Shown in pieces: positions 1 through 12,210 of a DNA stretch of 64,000 nt. The translations under genes were made by a program, and so were the position numbers. Under the pieces are notes generated by a model. The model did not search any database. It worked only from the letters and a program-made list of their open reading frames with translations, and was not told where the DNA came from. Source of the DNA: Colletotrichum lupini (Eukaryota > Ascomycota > Sordariomycetes > Glomerellales > Glomerellaceae); contig NC_064676.1 in the NCBI RefSeq assembly GCF_023278565.1, positions 1,922,001 through 1,986,000 of the forward strand, read 5' to 3'. The first letter of the stretch is position 1. The number at the start of each line of letters is the position of its first letter.

Positions 1-437
1 CCCCGGTGCCCCCGTCCCGACTGCAGTTTGCGCATCATCTGCAAAAGGTTTCTCCATCTCCGTCTCATCACCCTACCATGAAAAGGCCCGTCCACGCCTT
101 AGGGCCTCTGATTGGCCCATCAGCTTAGAATTGCCCCCGATTTCATCACTGCCAAGCTGCTTCCGGTTTTCGTCAGGAGGATTCCGAGGATGAGGTATAG
201 TCTGCAGGGCTAGTGGTCATGAAAGTCTTTTTTCTTCTTCTACAAAGGTAACAGAAAACCCCTCGGCTTGCTATCGCTATCAGCTGTGGGCGGGAACGCG
301 CGGTATCGCATTTGCTTATACAGCTTCGATACGTCTCAGCTCCGGACATATCTTCAAGGACACAGTCCAGCGAGTCCTTATCATCGATTTGTGTGCTGCC
401 TATTCCGGGGACGCGGTGAGAATGCATCCTTACTGGC
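1..437. other. Left edge, downstream of ARPC2
   Basis: This stretch lies beyond the ARPC2 stop codon and should hold its 3' UTR and then intergenic DNA. I see no open frame with recognisable protein similarity and no RNA gene. A gene lying mainly outside the window cannot be excluded. Confidence 0.5.
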
Positions 438-1615
438 CTACGCTCCCTGGACCTTGAAAGTGCGGCCGCTCGCCGTCTTCCGTTCCTTCTCCTCGCTATC
501 GGGTCTTGCGCGGCGAAGAACTGCGTGGTATTAGTCAAAAAGTTCACCCCGAAAACGAACTGTATCATACCTTGGAGGAAGTCGGCGGTTCTCTTGCGCA
601 TTCTTGAGTGAATGTACGCCTTCGATGCCTTGATGTGGTAGTGGAAGTAGTCGCGGAAAGTCTGGATGTGGGAGATGCAGTCGGGCATTCTCTGTGGTGT
701 AAGGTGTCGAGGGAAAAGAACTATCACAAGACGTCAATGGCAAAGTAATCAAGCTATGTAAGGATAAACACTCACCAAAGGTAACGTATCCGATCTCGCC
801 GGTTCCGGTATCTCTGACACCAGGGACTCCCTGGAGCTCCAACGGGGGGTCGTTCCTGAAGAGCACCTGGGGAGCGTTCTGGATAGCTCGCCGGCGGGCG
901 TCGACGAATTCTTGGATGAAGATCTTGCCAAAGACACGATCGGTTTCCTCGCGGAAGATGGTGCTAAAGATAACCGTGACACGGTCGTGACTGGCCTTGA
1001 CGTAGATGGCTTCCTCCTCGCGGTAGTGGATAGCCATGACCTCGCCGCCCTCGCGAACACCCTGCGGGGCTTCCTCAGACGTGTACTTGGATGCCTCCTC
1101 CTTCAGCCTGTAGTGCTCCTCGTAAGCGGCCTCGAAAGGCGCGGCCATGGCGTTGCGCTTCAGCAGCGCCATCTTCATGATCAGCGCATCCTTCTCTTCT
1201 GCATTTTCCGTCAGTCCCAAGTATCACCCGGTATAATTGCAGTGTAACTGACCCTTCTCCTCCGGGAGGTTCTCCAAGTCGATCAATACCGAGAAGTCGT
1301 ACCCAGGTTCCGGCGGCACCACATACTGGCCATATTCCCTCTGCAGCACTTGCTCTGCCCCATACTTGACCAAGTCCTTGTAGCACCTTATTTGAATCGA
1401 AAGCTGAATCTTGGTCTTCGTCTCGGGGGTCGAGATGTGGTAGATGACGCCGTCGAAATCGGAGACGGTCTGGTCGATGTGTGCAGGAGGGGCACTGCCT
1501 TGGAAGTTAGGAAGCTAGCCGAACATGGGCTACAATGGTTCTCATCAACGTACCCAGAGAATCTCTCGGTGAGGACCGACTGAATCAGAACATTCTGGTA
1601 GTCGAGGAGAAGCAT
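438..1615 (-). CDS. ARPC2: Arp2/3 complex subunit 2 (p34-Arc/ARPC2)
   Basis: Five exons on the minus strand: 1615-1554, 1494-1253, 1198-776, 720-571 and 520-438, giving 319 residues. Together with ARPC4, ARPC2 forms the structural core of the Arp2/3 complex, which nucleates branched actin filaments at endocytic patches. Family signatures are visible in order: an N-terminal MLLLDYQNVLIQ segment, the ALLKRN block, the AIHYREEEAIYVKASHDRVTV strand region (short part quoted), the APQVLF and PPLEL blocks, then the terminal helix YFHYHIKASKAYIHSRMR. All four introns have GT..AG ends, and a CTGAC branch-like site is seen in the second. I chose the ATG at 1615 because it has A at -3 and starts at the usual family N-terminus. 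An upstream in-frame ATG at 1744 would add 43 low-complexity residues in a poor context. The gene is head-to-head with UTP12. Confidence 0.93.
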
Positions 1616-1939
1616 CTTGTCTGCGACCAATTGTCCGTACGTCTCCTGTGGTGTTGTTGCGTCGTTGGATGCTGATGATGCCTCGTGGTGGGGCCCGCCT
1701 GACGTGGAGGTCGCTGTCGGAGCTTCTATGGCTGTGATGCTCATGCGGGACCATTGATTGCGGATATACTTCGGCACTCCCGGTCCTCTCCACTTATCTT
1801 CTGATCTTATCGATAAGGTGAGGGAAACTTTTTGAAAGATTGGAAGGTGGGAGGTTCGAGATTTTGACGATTGGTTTACTCGTCGCATTCTAAGGAGCCA
1901 TTGACAAAGGGCTTTTGGGGCGCCAGGAAATCAGCAAAA
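1616..1939. promoter_or_regulatory. Shared ARPC2/UTP12 divergent promoter region
   Basis: Only 324 bp separate the chosen ATGs of two divergently transcribed genes, so both 5' UTRs and any core promoters must fit here. If ARPC2 instead starts at 1744, the gap is 195 bp. I see no clear TATA box. Confidence 0.5.
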
Positions 1940-4881
1940 ATGGTCAAATCATACTTGTAAGGTTTTACAGATGTCGCGGACTTTAACAGTGTGTCTAACA
2001 TTGGTTTTTCTTCAGGAAGTACGAGCATAGCAAGTCTTTCGGCGTTGTCGCATCCAACACAGCAAACCTCGCCTGGGCTCCCCAAGGCAGAGCTGGCAAC
2101 GGCGCCGGCCAAGCAATCGTAGCCGCGAACGAGGATGTTTTGTGTTGGGATATAAAGAAGGGCGAACTACTTAGCAGGTGGCGAGACGAACGAAACACGG
2201 TACCCGTCACTGCGATCGTGCAGAGTAAAGTCGACACAGATATTTTCGCTGTCGGATACGAAGATGGAAGCATTCGATTATGGGATAGCAAGATCGCCAC
2301 GGTGATTGTCAACTTCAACGGACACAAGTCAGCGATTACGACACTGGCATTCGACAAGTCGGGCGTGCGATTGGCCAGTGGCTCCCGCGACACGGATGTC
2401 ATTATCTGGGATCTCGTGGCTGAGGTCGGCCAGTTCAAGCTGAGAGGACACAAGGATCAGATCACAGGACTGCAATTCGTCGAGCCGGAGGGACAGGTCG
2501 AAGATGAGGAGAACACGGCAATGCTGGACAGCGACCCGTCAGCGGAGGGGTACCTTCTTACCACCGGCAAGGACTCCCTGATCAAGCTCTGGGACCTGTC
2601 ATCGAGGCATTGCATCGAGACACACATCGCACAGACGAACGGCGAATGCTGGGCCTTGGGACTTTCCCCCGACTACAGCGGTTGCATCACGGCCGGAAAC
2701 GACGGAGAGCTGAAGGTATGGTTCCTGGATACGACAGGACTCGCCGCTTTGAAGGGTCAGGTCGACGCTCCGCAAAATACGAAATTCCTCCATGACAGAG
2801 GGACGTTGTTCCGTCAGCATAAGGACAAGGCTATCGAGGTGATCTTTCACCCCCGCCGAGACTACTTCGCAGTCCATGGCGTAGAAAAGGCCGTGGAGGT
2901 GTGGCGCATAAGGTCGGAGGCAGAGGTCAAGAAGTCCCTGGCCCGGAAGAGGAGAAGAAGACGTGAAAAGGCCAGCAAGGAAGGAAAAGAGGAGGCCGAT
3001 GCTGCGACTGAGGGTGAGGATCAGGCAGAGGATATTTCCGCCGCAGAGGCTAGCGACTTTTTTGTTCAGTACTTGATTGTCCGAACGGGCGGCAAGGTGC
3101 GATCTGTCGACTGGGCGGTCAATGGTGGAAGCAAGGAAATACACCTGTTGGCGGGGACGACAAACAACCAACTCGAGTACTACAGCATACCCACAAAAGA
3201 GGGCTCCAAGTCGAAGAAGGAGGATGTGCCCGACTACACGCGGTCGCTGGCCGTGGAACTCCCCGGACACAGGACAGATATCCGCGCCGTATCGCTCAGC
3301 TCTGACGACAAGATGTTGGCGACGGCTGCCAACGGAAGTCTGAAGGTCTGGAACATCAAGACGCAGGCCTGCATCCGCACCTTTGAGTGCGGTTACGCTC
3401 TTTGCTGCGCGTTCCTGCCCGGAGACAAGGTCGTCGTCGTCGGAACAAAGACGGGAGAGCTTGAGCTCTTTGATGTCGCGTCCGCGAGCCTGCTGGACAG
3501 CGTCTCTGCGCACGAGGGTGCCATCTGGTCATTACAAGTTCACCCCGATGGCAAATCGGTGGCATCAGGTAGTGCCGACAAGTCAGCCAAGCTTTGGGAC
3601 TTTAAGATTGTCCAAGAGCCGGTTCTCGGCACCACGCGCACGACACCTAAGCTGAAGCTCGTCCAGTCAAAAACACTCAAGGTGTCCGACGACATCCTCT
3701 GCGTGAGATACTCTCCCGATGCCAAGTACATCGCCGTCTCCCTCCTCGACAACACCGTCAAGGTCTTCTTCACCGACAGCCTGAAGCTCTACCTCAACCT
3801 CTACGGCCACAAGCTCCCGGTGCTGAGCATGGACATCTCGTACGACAGCAAGCTTATCGTCACCAGCTCCGCCGACAAGAACATCAGGATATGGGGCCTC
3901 GACTTTGGCGACTGCCACAAGGCCCTCTTTGGCCACCAGGACTCCATCCTGCAGGTCGCCTTCGTCCCCCACAACTCGGACGGCAACGGCCACCATTTCT
4001 TCAGCAGCTCAAAGGACCGTGTCATCAAATACTGGGACGGCGACAAGTTTGAGCAGATCCAGCGCCTCGACGGCCACCACGGCGAGGTCTGGGCCATGGC
4101 CGTCGGCCACACGGGCAACTTCCTCGTCACAGCGGGCCACGACAAGTCCATCCGCGTCTGGGACGAGACGGACGAGCAAATCTTCCTCGAAGAGGAGCGC
4201 GAAAGGGAAATCGAGGAGCTCTACGAAAAGACCCTCACCACCTCGCTCGAGCGCGACCCGGACGCCGAGGACCAGGAAGGCGAAGTCGGCGCCGCCTCCA
4301 AGCAGACCGTCGAGACCCTCATGGCCGGAGAACGCATCGCCGAGGCCCTCGAGATCGCCATCGCCGACCTCAACCTCCTCCAGGAGTGGGAGGACGCCAA
4401 GAAGACCAACCCGTCCGCGCCAGCACCTCAGCGCAACCCCATCTTCGTCGCCCTCGGCAACATCACGGCCGAGGCCTACGTCATGAGCGTGCTGGGCCGC
4501 ATCAAGGCCTCGGCCCTCCACGACGCCCTCCTCGTGCTGCCCTTCGCCTCCGTGCCCATGCTCTTCACCTTCCTCAACGTCTTTGCCCAGCGCTCCATGA
4601 ACATCCCGCTGACCTGCCGCATCCTCTTCTTCATGCTCAAGACGCACCACCGCCAGATCGTCGCCAGCCGCACCATGCGCGGCATGCTCGACGGCATCCG
4701 CGCCAACCTGCGCGCCGCGCTGAAGCGCCAAAAGGACGAGATGGGCTTCAACATTGCCGCGCTCAAGGTCGTCGGCATGCAGCTCCAGGAGAAGAGCGTC
4801 AAGGATTACGTTGACGAGAACTGGGAGGATGGCGATGAGAGCCGGGCTGTCAAGAAGCGGGCGTTTGTGCAGGTTTCGTGA
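1940..4881 (+). CDS. UTP12: U3 snoRNP / small-subunit processome WD40 protein Utp12 (Dip2, WDR3)
   Basis: Two exons, 1940-1956 and 2016-4881, giving 960 residues, close to the roughly 940 of yeast and human homologues. The tiny first exon encodes only MVKSYL, and its intron ends in TTCTTCAG after a TCTAAC branch site. Utp12 is a component of the UTP-B module of the small-subunit processome and acts in the nucleolus in early 18S pre-rRNA processing. The protein shows two tandem WD40 propellers, with many GH...WD units such as the FNGHKSAITTL, LRGHKDQITGL and LYGHKLPVLSM segments. A lysine/arginine-rich and acidic linker lies around residues 313-350. The conserved C-terminal Utp12 domain spans about residues 810-930 (ALGNITAEAYVMSVLGRI and following). 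The stop TGA is at 4879-4881. Several ORFs antisense to its C-terminal half are shadows of GC-rich third-position coding. Confidence 0.96.
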
Positions 4882-5218
4882 TTCTCCAACCTCGGACGAG
4901 CATCACCATACCTGTAGCCTCAGAGAAAGATACAAAGTCAAGTCAGGACTAGGCGATTGTCGATAATCATGAGATTCCCTGTTTTCCTTCTGTTCTTCCT
5001 AGATATCGAGGTGCATCGCCAGGTGGTAGAATAGCATCGTTTTCGGCCTTTAAAAGTGTTTTTATGTACTATTCACCCCAATTTTCCAAAACAAAAACCT
5101 TGCTTTTCCGATGCTCATTTGTCTTGTCTGGAATCCGTGCTTTTATTACATGAGCTCTCTTCCTCAAGAGACTCGTCCGCCTGTCATGTACAAGACCATT
5201 GCTAGTCGACCCTTCTAT
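4882..5218. other. Convergent 3' intergenic, UTP12 / ALG6
   Basis: Tail-to-tail spacer that must contain both 3' UTRs. I see nothing else in it. Confidence 0.5.
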
Positions 5219-7079
5219 CTACTGGCTCTTTGCTTTGTTCTTCGCGCCTCCTCTCGTCGGCAGAATGTCACTCTGCACAATCAACTGCACCAGACACCAG
5301 AGGTAGCAAATGCTGAATCCCACCGCACCGACACCCACGTTTGCAACGACCCAGAGATCGGGCTTGTCAATGGGCGGCACCACTACTCTCTCGACCACAT
5401 GCCACGCAATCATGGCAACGTAGAACGCGCCGTGGAGAAGGAATGTTGCCCACTGGCGCAGTTTGCCGTGATCCTCCTGGAAGTAGGCACTCAGAGACGT
5501 TGGCGGGAGACCAAGAAGGTATGCCCACAGCAATGTCAGGACGGCGTACGGGACGCTGAGGTCTACCCGCTTAAGGAGGGGGAACATCGTCCACACGCCC
5601 AAGACGTTGGCAAATCCAACCCAAGCCCGAATGTCTCGCGACAGTCCGTGCTTACCGGCTAGAAGCATTGTCATGGGCATGAGAGGGAGTAGCGCACTCT
5701 TCTCATGTACTTGATAGCTAAAGAGAAAGAACCCCCATCCCGTAGTTGCGAAGGCCAGGGGAAGAAGTGACTTGCGCGGACGGAAGAACAGAATGAGGTT
5801 GGGCGGAATGATCGAGGCCAATGTAGCCACAAGTGCGCCTCTCTGGAGAAGCTCGGGAGGGTAGTTGCGAAGCTTGATGACGACGTTGGCGGCACACCAG
5901 AAGTTGGCGACCTTGTCTTCGAACAGACCGCGCGCAAAGGGGAAAATGCGATGAACCATCTGCACCAATTGCTCGACTACCGGGTAGTAAATGGCGTTGG
6001 TATCGAGGACGTCGGTCAGCCACGGGAATAGAGGCAGGGCAGGCGGCGGCCCCTCATAGTCAGGCCGCGCGTCGATGCCTCGATGAGCGTCGTAGAGAGT
6101 GCCCAACACAAGGGGCAGAAGCAGAAGCGCAAAAGCCGCGACGGTCACCAGGGCGATGCCGATGAAGCGGCCCGGCTTCAAGGGGAAAACGCAGCTGCCC
6201 AGGAGGAACGCGAAGACGGAGAAGGCATAGTAGAGGGCCATCTGCTTGAACCCAAGGGCGGCGACGAAGAAGACTGCAGACCAGAGATAGCGGCCAGCCA
6301 GCATACTCGACATGCTCGCCAGGACGAGTCCAAGCATGACAGCGTTGTACTGAAAGTGAACGTGGTCGATAAGAATCGTAGCGGGCTGCATCAAGATTGC
6401 GACGAGCGCCATCCAGGCGGTCCATGTCGGCACATTGCTGTGTCTAGAAAAGCGTCGTACGAAGATGACGGCAGCGGGGATATATACGAGGTACTCGGAG
6501 ACAATGACTGTGGCGCGCATGAATATCTTCAGAGTCGGGTCGTCGGATCCTCTCGAGGTGTACAGCTCGAACCAAGTAGGGTCGATGAAGGCTCCAACCT
6601 TGCCACAGAGCCAACTATGGTATGCCGTCAGGGGCGGGTAGTCGAGACCCCACCACTGCAGGTCGTGGAAGTACCACTGCGAGACAGGAATTTGTGTTGT
6701 GATCTCCATCCAGTGTCTTTGCGCCTCGTAGTCTCCGAACATGGGTGGTCGTTGGAAACCTAAGATGAGTGGCATGGTTAGCAAGAGCTGTCAATTCTCA
6801 TCGGTGTTCCTGAGCGCATTTACCAGAGTACCCCCAGAGCCCGGCTGCCCATCTAAACAGGCCAACCACCATGAGAATCAGGGGAAGGACCTCCCATTGC
6901 GATACAGAGCCTCGAGCTGGCCAGAGAAACGAAGCCAAAGGGAAGATTGGGGCCTTGACCAGAGCCTCCTTCTTGGTGAGGTGGCTTTCCACAGTGGGTG
7001 TACTGCTGCCAGTGCCATTTCCACCGTTGGTCTTCTTGCCGCCTCTGCGCCGGGGTTTGTGGGGAGATGGACTGATCAT
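5219..7079 (-). CDS. ALG6: Dolichyl-P-Glc:Man9GlcNAc2-PP-dolichol alpha-1,3-glucosyltransferase (ALG6)
   Basis: Two exons, 7079-6824 and 6759-5219, joined through GT..AG across 6760-6823 to give 598 residues. The enzyme adds the first glucose to the dolichol-linked oligosaccharide in the ER lumen during N-glycan precursor assembly. The ALG6/ALG8 luminal motif PPMFGDYEAQRHWMEIT is intact and is of the ALG6 type, followed by the WGLDYPPLTAYHSW and PTWFELYTSRG blocks and a long series of hydrophobic membrane segments up to the charged C-terminal tail (GAKNKAKSQ). The cytosolic N-terminus is proline- and basic-rich. The start ATG at 7079 has A at -3. The gene is convergent with UTP12 and divergent from palC. 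ALG8 is the main alternative, but the GDYEAQRHW form points to ALG6. Confidence 0.94.
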
Positions 7080-7978
7080 GATGGCAGCTCAGTCGGTATC
7101 CAGTCGATTGGCAATGTGCGGCATGAGGTGCCAGAAGGGGGTGAAGAATTGCCTGGAGACGGCGAATTGGCTTTGTCAAGGTCGTGGTGGCAGTGGGAGG
7201 TTCGCTGAGGTGATGCTGAAATTCAAGGGTCCACGTCGCGTTAACGAACCCGACAGCTGGTGCTTCATTCAACCTGTAGGTCCTGTACCTAAGGTCCCCA
7301 CATCCCGGCCGCTAAAGGCAGGTTCGGATCGCCAGGTACCTTCCTGCCGCTAGCCGTTCCCTTGTCCCAAACATTACATTAATTCTTCCATCAAAGAAGT
7401 AGGGACAACCTGGGGCTAATGTGATTGATAAGGCGAAAATGTGGTTCTTCCATGCTTGCCATTGTATCTCTTTAAGAAGATTGCAACAGTGAATATATTC
7501 CAAGCATATTCTGTGCTGTTAGGTATGACATCCACATTAGTGGCCTTTTGCCTAGGTACACGGTACTTTACTTTTGTAATCTGGTGAAATACAACCCTGA
7601 CCTTGTATGACTGAGCGCTTGAATCTCGACCTCGGGAGCCAATGACTTCCTATGTTGAATATAAAGTGACATGGCTTCAAGTTATGCCATTTCGAAATCG
7701 AGCCTCAGCAATGGCCAGTAACAACTCAGATTTCGGTCCTCTCCATCGCAACCGGGGAATGCTGGTCTTAAACACGTGACCGAGTCTGTGTCGACAAGTT
7801 AAGATGCGTTAGCCTCAATTGGCTGGCTACTTTAGGTAATCCGGGACATCTAACGTCACAGCGAGGTACCTGCTCTCTGGCAGCTTTCCATGTTAGTGAG
7901 TGGACGATCCTTGACTCTCATACACATTTCTCATCATACACCATCTTGACTTCGGCTGGTACCCAGCTCCTCCTGAAT
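7080..7978. promoter_or_regulatory. Divergent intergenic region ALG6 / palC
   Basis: About 0.9 kb between two divergent start codons. It contains a TACCTAAGGT element at 7286-7295 and a CCTAGGTAC element at 7551-7559, members of a short palindromic motif family that recurs in the spacers of this window. No gene is recognisable. Confidence 0.4.
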
Positions 7979-9467
7979 ATGCCTTTCCCTTTTGTTCTTC
8001 CGACAACTTCGGCCTTCTCATTCTCCTCCAGTTTTAGCAGCGACACTCACCCCTCATTGCCCCTCAGTTCCAGCACATATCGCGGGGTTGTGAGAGATGC
8101 TCTCAAAAAACACAAGAGACTACCCCCATCATCGCAATCATCTCACGTTTCGACAGTCATTGGAGCTCTTAACGGCTACATCCCCTATATTATCGCCATT
8201 GATTCCGGACTAAATCCAATATCTCAGTCAGGCGACTGGATCAACCTCAACACAAAGGTGCCGCCGTCCATCGAATGGCGACCAACACTTTCGGAGAATG
8301 CAGTGCCCGGCAGAGAGCGAGCGAGGGTGAAAGTGCAGTCCATAGACCACGAGATTGCCTTCACTCTCTCATCTCTGGCAAACTCATACACCTTGGTTGC
8401 TCGGGCAGCCCTTCACCCGCTGTACGTCACAACACAGGCCACGTTGGATAATCAACAGCGCACAGCTTCCATTCAAACAGCGACCAAATATCTTCTGGAT
8501 GCTGCATCGATATACGACTATATAGCTTCCCGGGCTGAGAGAACTCAGATCCCGCCACCCTGCAGCGATGTATCACCCTCGACTCTTCGAGCCATGTCGT
8601 CCCTGGCTCTCGCCGAGGCGACACTGTTGGCGGTTCTCAAGGACGATCCCTACCCAGCCATTGTCGCGCAAGACCGCAATAAGAACGACCGCGAGTGGAT
8701 GTTCAAAGCCCCCGAGATTCCGAAAGTTCGTGCCCATTTGTTTGCACGACTCTGTCTTGCTGCTGCGGAGCACGCCGCCCAGGCCTCCTCTCTTTGCCAA
8801 GCTGCGGGGCGGGGTTCCAGCGGGATCAACGAGGGACTGCTTCGCTATCTCGAGGATCTGCGAAGAACATGTCGCGCAAAGGCTTGCCGTTTCTTTGGCA
8901 TAGACTCAGAGATTAGTGGCCAAGTTGGCACGGCCATCGCGTGGCTACAAGCCGGACTCCAAGAATTAGGCGTTGAGTCTAAACATTCAGCCAAAGGTAG
9001 TGGCTTCAGCCGGTTCAAAAAGGAGTGGAGCGAGAAACGCGAGGATCGCAAGGTCGAAAAGGAGACCACGTGGGGTGCGGACGGCGGAAAGGGCGAGGAG
9101 ACGAGGGTGATCGAGCTGCTTGAAGGCAAGTGGCACAAGCTCAATGACACGGTAAGCCATGTTACGTCCAAGGTCGATGACTGCGAGGCTCACAATTCAT
9201 GCATAGATGAATGTCCAGATCGTGCCTCCGATTGGGCCCTTGCTGGCTCAGATGCCATCTGGCCGTGAGATACACACCCTCAAGCCGTATCAGCCGCCAG
9301 TGTTGGATCGCAGCATCTTGGAAGCCATGCGCGCGCCGCCTGAGAGGAATGACGACTACGGAGATGCCCTGAGCTCCGATGACGAAGGCAAAGGCGTATC
9401 TGGGCCACCTGGAGGATATCCTGAATCGAGACCGGATTACAGGAGCGCAAGCACGTCCTATTACTAG
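7979..9467 (+). CDS. palC: pH-response regulator PalC (BRO1-domain protein)
   Basis: Two exons, 7979-9151 and 9207-9467, giving 477 residues. PalC is the BRO1-domain protein of the fungal ambient-pH (Pal/Rim) pathway. It is known to bind the ESCRT-III protein Vps32 and to help recruit the machinery that activates the transcription factor PacC at alkaline pH. The N-terminus ([20 protein letters not shown]) and the [18 protein letters not shown] block match the PalC family as I know it. The helical BRO1 domain covers roughly residues 1-390. A basic segment then leads to a proline- and serine-rich tail. The intron at 9152-9206 falls just before MNVQIVPP. Upstream in-frame codons lack an ATG, so the start at 7979 is well determined. 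The gene lies between ALG6 and an aldehyde-dehydrogenase homologue with no functional link. Confidence 0.88.
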
Positions 9468-10408
9468 ACGTCGTAGCAACCATCTGTTCTCTTGTTTGAG
9501 AAAGTGTTAGAAAAGAGCACCGCCGGTGGGAGACACACTCTTCAAAGTTTTCACTAAATACTACGCTTCTCTGGCTCATGCGGCTCATTTCCGTCAACCC
9601 CGGATTGTTAACTCCCGCTAGTACTCAGTTCGTGAGCGCACAGTTCTTGTCCTATCATCCGAATCCTGTCAGTTTTTCCTGAACGGTTTTCCCCTCAAGT
9701 TCTTCAGAACCGCATTACTTGTCAACCGCGTCTCTACCCGAGCTCAGATGAACTCCGTCCTTCTCTTCATCATGAGTCCGAGCCAACGTAACCAGAAACG
9801 TTCTGTGACCTGCCACTTGCCATAGATGGATTGAAAGCTGGAAATCCGGGGCGGCCCGCTTGTCTCGGTCTCAGACAAGAAAAGCAGAAGGGGGAGGGGG
9901 GGAAGGAAAGCCGCAAGCACGGAGCTTGGGCCGCTTACTCGAAGCCAGGGGTAGGTTATTATGGGAGACTTTGCAACAACACCGACATCAAGCTTCAGAT
10001 GACGCCTAGGGGCAGAGCTTAAAACATGTGTATTCCCGACCTCGCAGATCTCATTCGACCTCGGATCCCTTCCCCCGAAGTCTACCACTATGCAACAGTC
10101 GGGCACCGATGCCACGCCGTGAGGAGAGGGGAGAAATTCTCCGCCGCCTCCCGAATCACCCAGGACCTGGACGGGCGCCTGATCAGCATTGCTAATATTA
10201 CCAGCAGCCCGGTAGGTGTTTGCGTCCCCTTTCCTTAGGTCCCAACTCAAACCGGTTTCTCAACACCATATTGTGTGTATATGTGTATGTTTTACCAAAT
10301 CCACTCATTCCTCACCTCATAGGGCGTCCGATGCGGAGACATTCCGTTGCCCAGCCCGGTCGGGAAGACTACTCCTCCCATCGACGAAGGGTCTCATTCT
10401 CACCAACA
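9468..10408. other. Intergenic palC / aldehyde dehydrogenase homologue
   Basis: Holds the palC 3' UTR and the promoter and leader of the next gene. Open frames on either strand here show no family resemblance. The last 190 bp are free of stops in the frame of the downstream gene, with an extra in-frame ATG at 10331. Confidence 0.4.
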
Positions 10409-12210
10409 ATGATCAGCGCGGTAACATCCCCCGTCGCGAGCACCATCACGACAGCCAGCACCTCGTCCTCCGGCACCTCAACGGCCAAGAGCCACAAGAA
10501 CAGCCTCGTGATCCACAGCCTCACTCCCATCTCGCCGTCGTTCCCGCTCCCGTTTAGACTGACAGACGTGGACCTACTCCGCCGCGATTGCCACATCCAC
10601 GGCGAATGGGTCTCCTCCCTCAGTAACAAACGATTCGCGGTCCTTGACCCGGGCACCGGTCGCGTATGGGCGACATGTCCGGATAGCACCAGAGACGACG
10701 TCAACCCCGCTGTCAAATCCGCCCACGTCGCCTTCCAGGGCTTCTCGAAGCATACCCCGGCTCATGAGCGCGCTCGCCTCCTGACCTCATGGCATCATCT
10801 TATCCTCGCTAGCCGCCTCGACCTGGCCACGATTCTGGTTCACGAAACAGGGAAGCCGTTGACCGAGGCCCTCGCCGAAGTAGACTACGGCGCTGGTCTC
10901 GTCCGCTGGTTCGCCGGCGAAGCAGACCGATTGGAGCCGCCGCCACCGCCGCCTCCACCACCGACAACAACTCCACAATTACCGTCGCCGGCCGCATCCC
11001 GCGTCTCCTCCCCCACATCCGACGATGACGGCGCCGTCCCCGCTTCGACACCCGCAACCAGCGCGTTCCCAAGAAAGCGCGGCGCGCTCCTCAAGCAGCC
11101 CATCGGCGTCGTGCTCGCCCTGGTGCCATGGAGCTTCCCTCTCGCCCTCACCCTCCGCAAAGCCGCAGCAGCTTTAGCGGCTGGCTGCACCGTCATCGTC
11201 AAACCATCCTCCGAATCCCCGCTCACGGCCCTCGCCCTCGCCTGCCTCGCCGACCGCGCGGGCTTTCCCGCCGGCGCCATCAACGTCCTGACGACGAGCC
11301 TGGGGAACACGCCCGTGGTGTCCGAGGCGTTGTGCATGCACCCGCTTGTCAAGGCGGTGAGCTTCACGGGCAGCGCGCGCGTCGGGAAGCGGGTCGCCGC
11401 CTCGTGCACGCGGAACCTGAAGCGCCTGTCGCTCGACCTGGGCGGCAACTGCCCGGCCGTCGTGTTCGACGACGCGGACCTCGGGCAGGTGGCCAAGGAC
11501 CTGGCGGCGCTGAAGTGGCGGCACGCGGGGCAGGCGTGCGTCGCGCCGAACCGGTGTTACGTGCAGCGGCGGGTGTATGATGTGTTTTCCACGCTGCTGG
11601 TGGCGGAGGCGTCGAAGCTCAAGGTCGGGCACGGGATGGCCAAGGATACGACGCTGGGCCCCCTGACGACGATTCGCGGGCTGTACAAGGCGGAGGCGCT
11701 ATGCAAGGACGCGACGGAAAAGGGGGCTGTCAAGCTTCTCGGCACGGGAAGGCGAGAGCCTGGTGACGGGTACTTCATGGCGCCGACTGTGCTGGGGAGT
11801 ATGACGGACTCGATGCTGATGTGCCGGGAGGAAGTGTTCGCCCCCGTGCTGGGCCTGTATGTGTTCGACACGGAAGACGAGGTTGTGATGAGGGCGAACG
11901 ACACCCCTGTCGGCTTGGCTGGCTACGTCTTTACGAAGAATAACGATCGTTTGTGGAGGATGTTTGATCGGCTGGATGCCGCAGTTCTAGGAATGGTAAG
12001 TTGACGCACGCTCTGTTGCTTTCCCGGCAAGATATGATCCATCACCTTCCAAGTGTGCAAGTGGCTAATTGTACTTCATAGAATACGGTCTGCTTGGTGA
12101 CAGAAACTCCCGTACCTGCTTCAAATAATGGGAACGGATACACACCGGCACAAGCTACGGCCTTGGATGAGTTTCTCGTCACAAAAGGTGCTGCGATGTC
12201 TCCTTCGTAG
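10409..12210 (+). CDS. Aldehyde dehydrogenase superfamily protein with altered active site
   Basis: Two exons, 10409-11995 and 12082-12210, giving 571 residues. The fold is clearly that of an NAD(P)-dependent aldehyde dehydrogenase of the succinate-semialdehyde type: PIGVVLALVPWSFPLA, KAAAALAAGCTVIVKPSSES, VSFTGSARVGKRVA, GQACVAPNRCYVQ and REEVFAPVLGLYVF are all in order. The nucleophilic cysteine is present (C377). However, the asparagine of the usual PWNFP oxyanion motif is serine (S242), and the general-base glutamate of ELGG is aspartate (D343). The spacings 242-343-377 match the family. The C-terminal GGxKxSGxGRE motif is missing, although the extreme tail DEFLVTKG is family-like. A low-complexity insert with nine prolines in a row lies at about residues 176-222. 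The start at 10409 has a good CAACAATG context; an in-frame ATG at 10331 would add 26 residues. Catalytic function is uncertain. Confidence 0.85.

Noticed and set aside
4009..4731. 240-residue minus-strand ORF over UTP12
   Set aside because: Antisense shadow of the UTP12 C-terminus with repetitive Glu/Gly/Val composition and no family similarity.
9744..10250. 168-residue minus-strand ORF downstream of palC
   Set aside because: No similarity recognised, and it overlaps the probable leader of the next gene.
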